A stretch of 59,749 nt of DNA from Candidatus Methanoperedens sp. (lineage in GTDB: Archaea; Halobacteriota; Methanosarcinia; Methanosarcinales; Methanoperedenaceae). The translations under genes were made by a program, and so were the position numbers. Below the pieces are notes generated by a model that was not told the DNA's origin, did not search any database, and saw only the letters and a program-made list of their open reading frames with translations. Location: assembly GCA_027460585.1 (NCBI GenBank), contig JAPZAP010000039.1:1-59749 (forward strand), given 5' to 3'. Below are positions 1 to 8,950 of the stretch, in pieces (the stretch's first letter is position 1; every line of letters starts with the position of its first letter).

Positions 1-1812
1 AACAGCATCTTCCAATACAAGCCTTGGCGCAACGCCAAGCGATATGATCTCATCAAGCAATAGTTTGAAGGCATAGCTCATTTCTACGGGATGAATGTCC
101 GTTTCTGCGCCGCAATCATAGCATATCGTGATATTTCTTCGTTTATCAAGAGTTGCTATCATGCCGCAATGGGTGCAAACATATTCCGTTACCTTGTCTG
201 ATTCATCAAGCAGTCTTTCCTTTAGAGCCATTGCTGCTCCATGTCCTATAAGAACATCTCGTTCCATTTCTCCAAAGCGCAGACCTCCTTCACGCGCCCT
301 CCCTTCCGTAGGCTGTCTTGTCAATACTTGGACAGGTCCGCGCGATCTTGCATGCATCTTTGATGATACCATGTGATACAATTTCTGGTACAGGATAACC
401 CCTACAAAGATATCTGCCTGGATCTTATTACCGGTTATTCCATCATAGAAAACTTCCTTACCAGATTTTGAAAATCCATATTTTGCAAGTGATGATGTAA
501 TGTCCTCTTCAGATTCTCCGTAAAAAGCCGTCCCGTCGATCCTGCGTCCTTCAAGTGCGCCCACTTTACCACCTATCATTTCAAGAACGTGACCTACGGT
601 CATTCTTGAGGGGATGGCGTGCGGGTTAAGAATAAGATCGGGGACCATGCCATTCTCGGTGAAGGGCATATCTTCATAGGGTACAATGAGACCGATAACT
701 CCCTTCTGACCGTGCCTCGAAGCGAATTTATCCCCGATCTCAGGGATCCTGTAATCACGCGTCCTTACTTTTGCAAGCCTTGAACCGTTCTCGGATTCCG
801 TAAGAATTACGGTATCGACGATGCCTTTCTCATTTGAGCGCATCGTAACAGAGCTCTCCCTTCGCTGTACCGGGCTTAATCCCAGTTCGGTTGGTTCTTC
901 CAGAAATCTTGGGGGGCTTGTTTTTCCGATAAGGACATCATTTGGCCCTACGGGTATTTCAGGATTCACAAGACCATCGCTATCGAGCAATTTATAAACT
1001 TCCGCACTTCTTGCGCCCCTTACTTCCGTGTCAGGGATCTCAAATTTATCTTCCTGGCCTCCAGGGTATTTTCTCTCTTCCCCTTCGTTTGTCCTGAAGA
1101 AATGACTTCTTCCAAGACCCCGGTCTATTGCGCCTTTATTAACGACAAGGGCATCTTCTATATTATATCCTTCATAAGATAATACCGCAACAACGAAATT
1201 CTGTCCTGCAGGACGAGTATCAAAGCCGATAGCTTCTGCTGTCTGTGTTGAGGTCATTGCCTTCTGGGGATAATGCAGCACATGAGCCCTTGTATCCGGT
1301 CTTAATTTCATATTCGGTGTTGACATACCAAGACACTGCTTAACCATGCCCGCGCCCATTGTGTTTCTTGGCGAAGCATTGTGCTCCGGGAAAGGGACCA
1401 TTCCGGTACATATACCCAGGATCAAAGACGGATCCATCTCAAGATGGGTATGTTTCATTGTCAGGTCTTTTTCATCGATAGCTATGAAGGCATTCTCTTC
1501 TTCTTCAGCATCAAGGTACTCGACAAGGCCAGCGTCGACGAGACTATCAAAAGTTATCTCGTTCTTTTTCAGACGTTCGATCTGTTCAGTTGTTATGAGG
1601 TGTTTACCATTTTCGACAATTATTGCAGGACGTCTGGCTCTTCCCTGGTCAGAGTTCATAATTATCTCATTCGTATCCTCATAATATATGACATTGACCT
1701 GTTTCTTGATCTCACCCAGTCTTCGTTTTTTCCTCAATTGCGAAGTAAGTAATCTTGGGTTATCATGAGTCCCGATAAGTTCTCCGTTTAAGAATACTCT
1801 GGCTTTATTCAA
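1..1812 (-). CDS. rpoB1: DNA-directed RNA polymerase subunit B' (C-terminal half of split RpoB)
   Basis: Catalytic-core half of the archaeal RNA polymerase second-largest subunit. The translation begins [18 protein letters not shown] and reads 604 codons to the window edge, ending RLVLEDAV, so probably only the stop codon is missing. It contains the expected core blocks [15 protein letters not shown] and [11 protein letters not shown] and a C-terminal zinc site (CTHCGM...CYDCG). The start is TTG at 1812, decided by a strong Shine-Dalgarno GGAGGT 8 nt upstream. No ATG or GTG fits the family start. The first codons overlap the rpoB2 stop, so translation is probably coupled. Splitting of B into B'' and B' is typical of methanogens and relatives. 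Confidence 0.97.
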   Translation of the reverse strand, partial: MNKARVFLNGELIGTHDNPRLLTSQLRKKRRLGEIKKQVNVIYYEDTNEIIMNSDQGRARRPAIIVENGKHLITTEQIERLKKNEITFDSLVDAGLVEYLDAEEEENAFIAIDEKDLTMKHTHLEMDPSLILGICTGMVPFPEHNASPRNTMGAGMVKQCLGMSTPNMKLRPDTRAHVLHYPQKAMTSTQTAEAIGFDTRPAGQNFVVAVLSYEGYNIEDALVVNKGAIDRGLGRSHFFRTNEGEERKYPGGQEDKFEIPDTEVRGARSAEVYKLLDSDGLVNPEIPVGPNDVLIGKTSPPRFLEEPTELGLSPVQRRESSVTMRSNEKGIVDTVILTESENGSRLAKVRTRDYRIPEIGDKFASRHGQKGVIGLIVPYEDMPFTENGMVPDLILNPHAIPSRMTVGHVLEMIGGKVGALEGRRIDGTAFYGESEEDITSSLAKYGFSKSGKEVFYDGITGNKIQADIFVGVILYQKLYHMVSSKMHARSRGPVQVLTRQPTEGRAREGGLRFGEMERDVLIGHGAAMALKERLLDESDKVTEYVCTHCGMIATLDKRRNITICYDCGAETDIHPVEMSYAFKLLLDEIISLGVAPRLVLEDAV

Positions 1813-3397
1813 ATGAATCAACCTCCTCTTCTGGCATGGGTTTTGTTTCTTCAGCTTCTTCAAGCGCTTCCAATTCGGTGGCATATGTTGTGGGGACGTC
1901 TTCACGGCCAACAAGTTCCCGAACGATAGGTTCTGTACCCATTTCCAGGAGCAGGTTCTTGATCTGCGCTTCATTTCCTGCAGCGGTTGATATCTCAACT
2001 AACTGCGCAAAGTTCTTCACAAGTCCGCAATTCGGGCCTTCTGGTGTTTCAGACGGGCAGACTCTTCCCCACTGCGTAGGATGCAAGTCCCTTGCTTCGA
2101 AATGTGGTTGCGCTCTTGATAATGGTGAGATCACCCTTCGTAAATGGGACAATGTTGCAATATAATCTGTACGGTCAAGCAGTTGTGAGACACCTGTCCT
2201 GCCTCCTACCCAGTTACCAGTTGCCAGTGCATGCACAAGGCGTTCTGTAAGCACATCAGACCTGACTATAGTCGTCACATTCAGATCCCTGTTCCTCATG
2301 CTTGCTCTTTCAAGCTGGTATTTTATATCACGGGTCAACCTGTTGAAAGAGACCCTGAACAGGTCTTCCATCAGTTCGCCAGAGAGTTTGAGTCTCTTGT
2401 TTGCATAATGATCTTTATCATCGCTTCCTCTTTTTCCTAGCGCCAATTCGAAACATGCCTGTGCCATGCGCCCGATGAATTGTGCTTTTACAATACGGTG
2501 TATTTCGTCGTTACCAAGGTGAGGTAATAAATACCTGTCTATCACATAATTGGCTCTTTTTACCTGGTAATCCCTGGATTGGCCTGAAGCAACTCTCAGG
2601 CCGATTTTCTCCATTGCCTCGATCTTGTTTGCAGCCTCGGATTCTTCCAGGTTCTCAAGCATGTATTTGATGATTTCAGGATCATCGGAAACGGCATTGA
2701 CAATATCCTGGTCAGTCTCGATGCCCATGGCTCTCATAAGAGTGACAAAATTGATCCTTCCTGATATGGATGGGAATGAAACTTCAAGAATAGATTTCTT
2801 ACTTCTTTCCACAACTACCAGGGCCCGATAACCCCTGCGCTGCGAGAATACTTTAGCCACCTCAATGTTTTCTCCGTATCTTTCTTCAAGTTCCACAAGA
2901 ATCTTATTAGGGGCAAGGTCCTCAAGTGTGGTTATTACGCGTTCAGTACCATTTACAATAAAATATCCGCCAGGATCCTGGGGATCTTCTCCCAGTTCTA
3001 TCATTTCCTTCCTGGATAATCCCACAAGATTGCAGGCTTTTGACCAGATCATAATAGGAAGAGAACCTATTTCAGCTTCCTTTTCTTCTTTTTCACCTTC
3101 AGGCGTGACTATTGCCATGCTTAACTTTAGAGGCGCAGAATATGTGATATTCCGGAGTCGTGCCTCGGCAGGATGCAATTTGTCAGAGGCGCCATCAGCC
3201 TCTTTTACAACAGGATTGCCCACCCGGATCTTTTTTAGTTTAACATAGGTACCTTCGATTTCGGTATCTATTTTACTCTGTTCGTCAATGACTTTCTGAA
3301 GACCATGGTCCAGGAAATCATTGAAAGAATCTACATGATGTCTTACTATTTTATCACTTGTAAAATACGCTTTTGATAGAACCCTTCTGTCCAACAT
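1805..3397 (-). CDS. rpoB2: DNA-directed RNA polymerase subunit B'' (N-terminal half of split RpoB)
   Basis: A 530-aa N-terminal half of the RNA polymerase B subunit, which forms the protrusion, lobe and fork of the enzyme. Recognisable blocks are [21 protein letters not shown] (split here as [13 protein letters not shown] and TTLEDLAPN), the lobe region with [12 protein letters not shown], and the fork block [39 protein letters not shown] near the C-terminus (for example [12 protein letters not shown]). The acidic tail ends at the TAA that overlaps the rpoB1 TTG start. It lies between rpoH upstream and rpoB1 downstream, the standard archaeal order. Confidence 0.97.
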   Translation of the reverse strand: MLDRRVLSKAYFTSDKIVRHHVDSFNDFLDHGLQKVIDEQSKIDTEIEGTYVKLKKIRVGNPVVKEADGASDKLHPAEARLRNITYSAPLKLSMAIVTPEGEKEEKEAEIGSLPIMIWSKACNLVGLSRKEMIELGEDPQDPGGYFIVNGTERVITTLEDLAPNKILVELEERYGENIEVAKVFSQRRGYRALVVVERSKKSILEVSFPSISGRINFVTLMRAMGIETDQDIVNAVSDDPEIIKYMLENLEESEAANKIEAMEKIGLRVASGQSRDYQVKRANYVIDRYLLPHLGNDEIHRIVKAQFIGRMAQACFELALGKRGSDDKDHYANKRLKLSGELMEDLFRVSFNRLTRDIKYQLERASMRNRDLNVTTIVRSDVLTERLVHALATGNWVGGRTGVSQLLDRTDYIATLSHLRRVISPLSRAQPHFEARDLHPTQWGRVCPSETPEGPNCGLVKNFAQLVEISTAAGNEAQIKNLLLEMGTEPIVRELVGREDVPTTYATELEALEEAEETKPMPEEEVDSFE

Positions 3398-3415
3398 ATT
3401 ACCTCAATTTACGGC

Positions 3416-3673
3416 TTACGCGATGACCATGCGATAATAAAAGGCTTTTCCTGCCGTTTTACTTTCCCGGGTGATCCTTATAACATCACCGATCTTGGAT
3501 TTAGCAGCTACTGAAGCAGGATCTGTTACACGGATCTTTGGCAATTGTTCTTTTTCTACGTTATATCCTGATAATAGCTCTTTAATTTCATCTTCATTTA
3601 ATATTTCGTGTTTTGGTACCATTTTATGTTGAAGGGGGTTAAACTCCCTTCCGACATGCTCTTTCTCTTTCAC
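3416..3673 (-). CDS. rpoH: DNA-directed RNA polymerase subunit H (RPB5-like)
   Basis: Small RNA polymerase subunit equivalent to the C-terminal assembly domain of eukaryotic RPB5. The 85-aa reading has the family core VPKHEIL...LPKIRVTDP...IGDVIRITRESKTAGKAFYYRMVIA. I chose GTG at 3673 because GGGAGGT lies 6-7 nt upstream and the segment FNPLQHKMVPKHE matches the usual N-terminal extension. A longer open frame runs into the tRNA gene and is not real. It is the first gene of the rpoH-rpoB2-rpoB1 group and ends 19 nt before rpoB2. Confidence 0.93.
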   Translation of the reverse strand: MKEKEHVGREFNPLQHKMVPKHEILNEDEIKELLSGYNVEKEQLPKIRVTDPASVAAKSKIGDVIRITRESKTAGKAFYYRMVIA

Positions 3674-3693
3674 ACAATTACCTCCCGGAAAAA

Positions 3694-3782
3694 CGGGCTC
3701 GGAGGGATTTGAACCCTCGACCATCGGGTTTCTTCTCTTTTGAATAAAAGCCCGGTGCTCTGCCTGACTGAGCTACGAGCCC
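3694..3782 (-). tRNA. tRNA-Lys(TTT) with a short intron
   Basis: Cloverleaf read on the minus strand: acceptor GGGCTCG/CGAGCCC, D-stem GCTC/GAGC, T-arm GAGGG-TTCAAAT-CCCTC, discriminator G. The anticodon loop reads CT-TTT-A and is then interrupted by about 15 nt (TTCAAAAGAGAAGAA) before the closing A and CCCG strand of the anticodon stem. This is the canonical 37/38 archaeal intron position. The intron contains AAAAG able to pair with CTTTT, as in a bulge-helix-bulge. The outermost anticodon-stem pair (27-43) is a C/A mismatch. It sits 20 nt upstream of rpoH on the same strand. Confidence 0.85.
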
Positions 3783-3995
3783 AACTTTACAATCTACAAA
3801 TCTCAGATTAATGCTGCCAATCCTGGATAAAATATGTTCCTCAATCAATCGCAATTCTCTTAAAACCTCGTAGACGTGCGCCCCTTGTACGGCACAATTA
3901 AACATAAATGTTTCTATTCAGTTTAATAATTTTTTAATCCTAAAATCTTTAAAATCCTCGAAACGTTTATTTTTCAGGCAAAACAAGAACCAATT

Positions 3996-4006
3996 AAAAC
4001 TATATA
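3996..4006 (+). promoter_or_regulatory. TATA box of tRNA-Val(TAC)
   Basis: AAAACTATATA lies 27-37 nt upstream of the tRNA 5' end, the usual archaeal TATA distance. The surrounding 250-bp gap between the divergent tRNA genes (3783-4032) holds nothing else I can identify. Confidence 0.55.
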
Positions 4007-4032
4007 CCCCAACTGACATTTAAGCCACCGCA

Positions 4033-4106
4033 GGGCTCGTGGTCTAGTCGGCTATGATATCGCCTTTACATGGCGGGGATCCGGAGTTCGAATCTCCGCG
4101 GGCCCA
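4033..4106 (+). tRNA. tRNA-Val(TAC)
   Basis: Acceptor GGGCTCG pairs with CGGGCCC (one G-T pair). Anticodon stem TCGCC/GGCGG, loop TTTACAT giving anticodon TAC, T-arm CGGAG-TTCGAAT-CTCCG, discriminator A. No intron. A second valine tRNA with anticodon CAC lies at 46430-46504. Confidence 0.95.
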
Positions 4107-4366
4107 TTTTTTGTTCAAATTATTAGCGGATCATGATATTATAAATTGCATATGATGATATGCACTACGATTTTGAACGTGCGATATACTTAAGTAAAAA
4201 TAGTGCCCAAATATGGATTGGATAAAACGGAAAGTGTGGGATTGTGAAATATTAAAATGCGGGTCTGAAAGTGCAAGAGAAATAAAAAAATGATTAAAAT
4301 GCTTTATTAGAAATACATAATTAAGGAATTGACCCACGAAAAACCCCACAATATACAGATAGGTGG

Positions 4367-4597
4367 TTGAATAACCTGAAGAATAATTATGCGAAAACTG
4401 GGGACGAAATACAAGATATAGTAGTAGAATGGAAACATGGAAATGTGAAAGGATTCAAATCGAAAGAAGATGCTGTGCGATACATAGATCATGTCTGCAA
4501 GAAAACAGCTCCAGATATGGAATATTCAGTTTTCTGTATTTTTTTCCCTAAAAAGAATAAACCTGCTAATCGGACAAAATTTTGGAACCAGTATTGA
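4367..4597 (+). CDS. Hypothetical 76-aa protein, possibly degenerate
   Basis: I do not recognise this protein. The frame begins at TTG, without a clear ribosome binding site, and encodes a basic protein with a conserved-looking centre (KSKEDAVRYIDHVCKK). The frame is open upstream of the TTG, and the 260 bp between tRNA-Val and here carry scattered stops, so this may be the end of a decayed gene. The location 3' of a tRNA gene would fit an old integration scar, but I see no repeated tRNA end. Confidence 0.25.
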   Translation: MNNLKNNYAKTGDEIQDIVVEWKHGNVKGFKSKEDAVRYIDHVCKKTAPDMEYSVFCIFFPKKNKPANRTKFWNQY

Positions 4598-4724
4598 ACT
4601 AATAGAAATTGCATAAAAGCATTATGCAGGAGGAGTGAAAGTACCATTCATGCTATTACTTTCACCCCGCTCTCAGCTTATGCCTTTATACTCTTCCGGT
4701 CATCCAGCAAATGAGGTGAATAAT

Positions 4725-4853
4725 ATGGATTTGTTCTGGAGCGGTCTAGCAAGACGTGCATCTGAATATACTAGAGTTGAAAGAAAAAGCCAGTTCAGCG
4801 CAGTGCATGAAATTGCTTTCCAAAATGTTAAAATGCAGAAGCAGATTGAATAA
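4725..4853 (+). CDS. Small hypothetical protein, 42 aa
   Basis: Begins MDLFWSGLARRASEY and ends KMQKQIE. It is supported mainly by a good ribosome binding site (GAGGTG, 6 nt before ATG at 4725). A longer in-frame start at 4635 has no such site. No family recognised. It lies between the previous remnant and the acyl-CoA synthetase gene. Confidence 0.3.
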   Translation: MDLFWSGLARRASEYTRVERKSQFSAVHEIAFQNVKMQKQIE

Positions 4854-4988
4854 ATTAGGGAAAATTTTCCCTTCAATTTAGTAAAATGCGTTTTTGTGAT
4901 AAGCTAATTTCAAAACAAAATGAAGACTTCATTAAACCTAATATTTATTAGGATAGAAGTGAAGATAAGGACAATCGGGGAGAATTGC

Positions 4989-7667
4989 ATGAACTCATTA
5001 AATCTTGATTGTATTTTTGATCCAAAAAGCATTGCATTGATAGGAGCCAGTGACGAAGAAGGTTCTGTAGGCTATATTCTTATGAAAAATCTTACAGAAA
5101 TGGGATATACCGGGCATGTTCATCCTGTTAATATCCACAAACAGGAAATACTTGGCCTCAAAGCCTATCCATCAGTTTCTAAACTTCCCGAGATCGTTGA
5201 TCTTGCAATAATTGCGACTCCGGCAAGTACAGTTCCTGATATAATAGAAGAATGTGGAATTTGTGGAATTAAAGGTATAATTATTATTTCAGCCGGATTC
5301 AAAGAGACAGGAGCATCGGGCAAGGCACTTGAAATGAGAATTCTGGAAATAAAAAATAAATATAACATGAGGATAATAGGCCCCAATTGCCTGGGCATAA
5401 TCCATCCTGATATCAATCTTAATGCTACTTTTATTCCTAAAAAACAAAAACCTGGCAGCATTGCATTCATATCCCAGAGTGGAGCACTGGGATCAGCGAT
5501 CCTTGACCTGGCAACTCATGAGAATATCAGTTTCAGCAATTTCGTTTCAGTGGGTTCCATGATCGATGTGAATTTTGGGGATCTTATCGATTATTTTGGC
5601 ACGGATCCCAAAACAAGAAGCATTTTAATGTATATCGAAGGGATCACGGATGCCAGGAAGTTTATGAGTGCAGCACGGCACTTCTCACGCACAAAACCAA
5701 TAATTGTAGTAAAATCCGGAAGATCCGTTGAAACTGCAAAGGCGGCAGCTTCACATACTGGAGCTATAACCGGCGAAGATATGGTCTATGATGCAGCATT
5801 TAAACGAGCAGGAATTGTGAGAGTAAAGGATATTGCCGACCTTTTCAACTGTGCCGAAGCAATCGGAAAGCAGCCCCTTCCCAGAGGACCAAATCTTGCC
5901 ATAATTACAAATGCGGGAGGCCCTGGTGTAATGGCTTCCGATGCGATCATAGCTCTTGGAGGTAAACTTGCCCAATTGGGCAATGCAACGATCGAAAAGT
6001 TAAACAGTGTCCTTCCGTCTCATTGGAGTAAAGGTAATCCCGTCGATATACTTGGAGATGCAAAGGCGCAAAGGTATGAAGTAGCGGCGCAAGCTTGCTT
6101 CACTGATGAAAACGTTGATGGTGTGTTGATAATATATACTCCTCAGGGTGGTTCTGATCCGGCTGAAATTGCAGAGAAAATATTGGACCTTTACAAAAAG
6201 AACAAGTTTTCAAAGCCATATCTAACTTCATTTATGGGTTATGAAGATGTGGAAAAGGCAAATCATATTCTAACAGAAAATAGCGTACCGAATTATTCCA
6301 CACCTGAACAGGCAGTTGCAACATACATGTACATGTATCAATACAAACGCAACCTTGAGCTATTGTATGAAACTCCGGTAGAGTTACCTGTTGACAGCAT
6401 TCCTCCAAAACAACCCCTGCTATCTATTATTCGAAATGCTGTAAAAGAGAATAGATACATATTGACAGAAACCGAATCAAAAAAGTTTCTTGAATATTAT
6501 AATATCCCTGTTGTAAAAACAAAAGTGGCAAAAACTGCGGATGAAGCCGCCATGAGCGCTTCCCAAACAGGCTATCCGGTAGCTGTTAAGATCCTGTCAC
6601 CGCAAATAACTCATAAAACAGATTCAGGGGGAGTTAAACTTGATATCAATTCTGAACCTGAACTCAGGTTGGCTTTTGATGATATCATAAGAAGTGCAAA
6701 AGAGCACAATCCGGATGCACAAATCCAGGGAGTTACGGTACAGAAGATGATCAAGCAAAGGGGTATTGAAATAATTCTTGGCGCAAAGACAGATTCTCTC
6801 TTTGGCCCCGTGATCATGTTTGGGCGAGGCGGAATTGATGTGGAAATCTACAAAGATATTGCTATCGGGCTTTTACCGTTAAACCAGACCCTTGCAAGAA
6901 GAATGATGGAAGAAACAAAAGTATACCAGCTTCTCAAAGGTTATAGAAATCATCCACCTGCTAACATTAAACTCCTGGATGAAATAATTGTTCGTTTTTC
7001 CCAGATGATGATCGATTTCCCTCAATTGAAAGAATTCGAGATCAATCCTCTTTTTATTGATGAAAACGAGGCTTTAGCCCTTGATGCACGAGGGCTGATA
7101 TATCAAGAAGGTCTCAATGCAAAACCACATGAGAATCTTGTAATAACCCCCTATCCTGAAAAGTATAAGTATTTATGGAAACTTCGGGATGGACGAACAG
7201 TAATTTTAAGACCAATAAAACCTGAAGATGAACCCCTGTGGCTTGAGATGTTCCATAATTTCTCGGAAGAATCGTTGCATTTCAGGTTGTTTCAAACCAT
7301 AGTACAGCCCGCACATGAATACAGTGTCAGGTACTGCAATATCGATTACGACAGGGAACTTGCCATTGTCGCAGAGATAGAAGAAGATGGGAAAAGGAAA
7401 ATGCTCGGTGTTGTAAGACTTAACCTTGACCCATCTGAAAAGACAGGAGAGATATCTTTTATCGTAACAGATACGTGGCAGGGCCAGGGCCTGGGTTCTA
7501 AAATGGTTGATTATATGATCGAGATCAGTAAGGATAAAAAACTTGAGACTATCAATGCTATTATGTTACCCGATAATTATAAGGCGATCAAATTGCTGCG
7601 GGAAATGGGATTTACGATTGAATCAATGGATGATGGCACCCAGAGGGCAACACTTGATCTGACATAA
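4989..7667 (+). CDS. ADP-forming acyl-CoA synthetase fused to GNAT acetyltransferase
   Basis: 892 aa from ATG 4989 (GGGGAG ribosome site; the upstream in-frame ATG at 4920 lacks one). Domain order: CoA-binding Rossmann domain (IALIGAS near residue 20), succinyl-CoA-ligase-like domains with the SHTGA motif (His near residue 256, the phosphohistidine position of ADP-forming acetyl-CoA synthetases), a linker, an ATP-grasp domain (VAVKILSPQITHKTDSGGV), and a C-terminal GNAT domain of about 160 aa with the acetyl-CoA loop QGQGLG. The layout is that of Pat/YfiQ protein acetyltransferases. There the synthetase part is usually inactive, but here the catalytic histidine is present, so it may both make ATP from acyl-CoA and acetylate proteins. 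Confidence 0.88.
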   Translation: MNSLNLDCIFDPKSIALIGASDEEGSVGYILMKNLTEMGYTGHVHPVNIHKQEILGLKAYPSVSKLPEIVDLAIIATPASTVPDIIEECGICGIKGIIIISAGFKETGASGKALEMRILEIKNKYNMRIIGPNCLGIIHPDINLNATFIPKKQKPGSIAFISQSGALGSAILDLATHENISFSNFVSVGSMIDVNFGDLIDYFGTDPKTRSILMYIEGITDARKFMSAARHFSRTKPIIVVKSGRSVETAKAAASHTGAITGEDMVYDAAFKRAGIVRVKDIADLFNCAEAIGKQPLPRGPNLAIITNAGGPGVMASDAIIALGGKLAQLGNATIEKLNSVLPSHWSKGNPVDILGDAKAQRYEVAAQACFTDENVDGVLIIYTPQGGSDPAEIAEKILDLYKKNKFSKPYLTSFMGYEDVEKANHILTENSVPNYSTPEQAVATYMYMYQYKRNLELLYETPVELPVDSIPPKQPLLSIIRNAVKENRYILTETESKKFLEYYNIPVVKTKVAKTADEAAMSASQTGYPVAVKILSPQITHKTDSGGVKLDINSEPELRLAFDDIIRSAKEHNPDAQIQGVTVQKMIKQRGIEIILGAKTDSLFGPVIMFGRGGIDVEIYKDIAIGLLPLNQTLARRMMEETKVYQLLKGYRNHPPANIKLLDEIIVRFSQMMIDFPQLKEFEINPLFIDENEALALDARGLIYQEGLNAKPHENLVITPYPEKYKYLWKLRDGRTVILRPIKPEDEPLWLEMFHNFSEESLHFRLFQTIVQPAHEYSVRYCNIDYDRELAIVAEIEEDGKRKMLGVVRLNLDPSEKTGEISFIVTDTWQGQGLGSKMVDYMIEISKDKKLETINAIMLPDNYKAIKLLREMGFTIESMDDGTQRATLDLT

Positions 7668-7758
7668 GATTTCAAAATTATCGAGAAATATCTAAATAAA
7701 GTTTGGTTTTGAAGTTAGTTAAAGTTCTTCAATCAGTCTTTAATAACACTGTCATAAC

Positions 7759-7766
7759 TTTATATA
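7759..7766 (+). promoter_or_regulatory. TATA box, leaderless promoter
   Basis: TTTATATA is centred 29 nt before the ATG at 7792. No Shine-Dalgarno sequence precedes that ATG, so the transcript is probably leaderless. Confidence 0.5.
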
Positions 7767-7791
7767 TTTTTAAAACATATTTTATATTGAT

Positions 7792-8910
7792 ATGGATTCG
7801 ACTTGCGATTTCACAATTCACAAAGGCAAGCTTACAATTCTTGCAGCCTTCGGGCATGGGGGGGAACTTGATAAAACCCAATTAAAGATGTTTATTGGTT
7901 CAGATGTAATTGCGCAAAGATGGAATAAACCAATAGAAATTGAAAAAGCAGAAGGTGTGACAATTATTGGCGTGGGGAGCGAAAAAATTACCTGCAATAC
8001 AAACATGTATACTGATATTTTTGCCGCAGGGGTATCAATACTGCGAACAGAAATCGAGATCCGGGATAAGATATCTTTGCATGATATCCAGACAGCTCTT
8101 CATTCAAACACGATTATCGTGGAAGGATTTGACTATCAGTCATATGTAAATAAAAGGATAAAAGAAGTACGTGAGAAAATCAATCCAATAAAGACGGTCG
8201 AATATCATCCGGATATTAAAAAATTCACATTTCTTAAAATTAAAGATTTTACGCCCCAACTCGACCAGAAAAGCCTGCGAGAGCAATATGGGGAGGTAAT
8301 CACACGTTTCCTTTCAGGAGAGACTTCCAGCCGTGCCCTGCACAGCAAGGAAATCATGGAAAAGATCGCAAATGACCTCTCATATTACGATGAAGACCTG
8401 TTTCTTGCTACGACCGAGGGGGCTTTTGTTATTGGTTGCGATGGTTACATCAATGAACTGCGCGAATTACTGGAACTTGCCATATCACTTTTGCTTTTGT
8501 TCCAGATATATGACAGGAAGATCGATCTTGAAATATCTAACGCTTTCGAAGCTCTAAAAAGCCTTAACAGCTCCAGATATTATTTTATTACACAGGCGCC
8601 AAGAAAACTTGAAAAATCACTATTTATGGTGAGTGAAATCGGGCTTGTGATCCTTGATGATATTAAAGACCTGATGAATCCTCACAAAATTACAACTGAT
8701 TGGTATTACCAGTCTTTCTATCAGAATATGCTGGATACACTCAAAGTAAGGGACTATGGAAAATTAGTGCAGGAAAAGATCGATTCTCTCCAGGATCTCT
8801 ACTCAACAGCAAGACAACTTTCTGCAGAGCAATTGGCTCTTTGGCTTGAAGTTGCAATTGTTCTCATGATTTTATGGGATATAATTAAACCTATCCTAGG
8901 ATTGCTCTGA
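7792..8910 (+). CDS. Membrane-anchored RMD1/DUF155-like protein
   Basis: 372 aa. The C-terminal half resembles the RMD1/DUF155 family: a helical stretch after TEGAFVIGCDGYINEL, a segment YYQSFYQNML...DYGKLVQEKIDSLQDLYSTARQ, and a single C-terminal transmembrane segment (LWLEVAIVLMILWDIIKPIL). The N-terminal half has the mixed beta pattern seen in that family (TIHKGKLTILAAFG, GVTIIGVGSEKI). The function of the family is not established. ATG 7792 is placed by the TATA box 29 nt upstream. The assignment is from overall pattern only and is moderate. Confidence 0.5.
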   Translation: MDSTCDFTIHKGKLTILAAFGHGGELDKTQLKMFIGSDVIAQRWNKPIEIEKAEGVTIIGVGSEKITCNTNMYTDIFAAGVSILRTEIEIRDKISLHDIQTALHSNTIIVEGFDYQSYVNKRIKEVREKINPIKTVEYHPDIKKFTFLKIKDFTPQLDQKSLREQYGEVITRFLSGETSSRALHSKEIMEKIANDLSYYDEDLFLATTEGAFVIGCDGYINELRELLELAISLLLLFQIYDRKIDLEISNAFEALKSLNSSRYYFITQAPRKLEKSLFMVSEIGLVILDDIKDLMNPHKITTDWYYQSFYQNMLDTLKVRDYGKLVQEKIDSLQDLYSTARQLSAEQLALWLEVAIVLMILWDIIKPILGLL

Positions 8911-8950
8911 TAAGTGACGCGGCCCCGTGCTGAGGCACTGTGCATCAGCA

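Noticed and set aside
3678-3905. Minus-strand 75-codon frame across tRNA-Lys
   Set aside because: It reads through the tRNA gene and has no ribosome site.
4107-4853. Second integrated element at tRNA-Val(TAC)
   Set aside because: No repeated tRNA 3' end and no integrase nearby; only degenerate frames.
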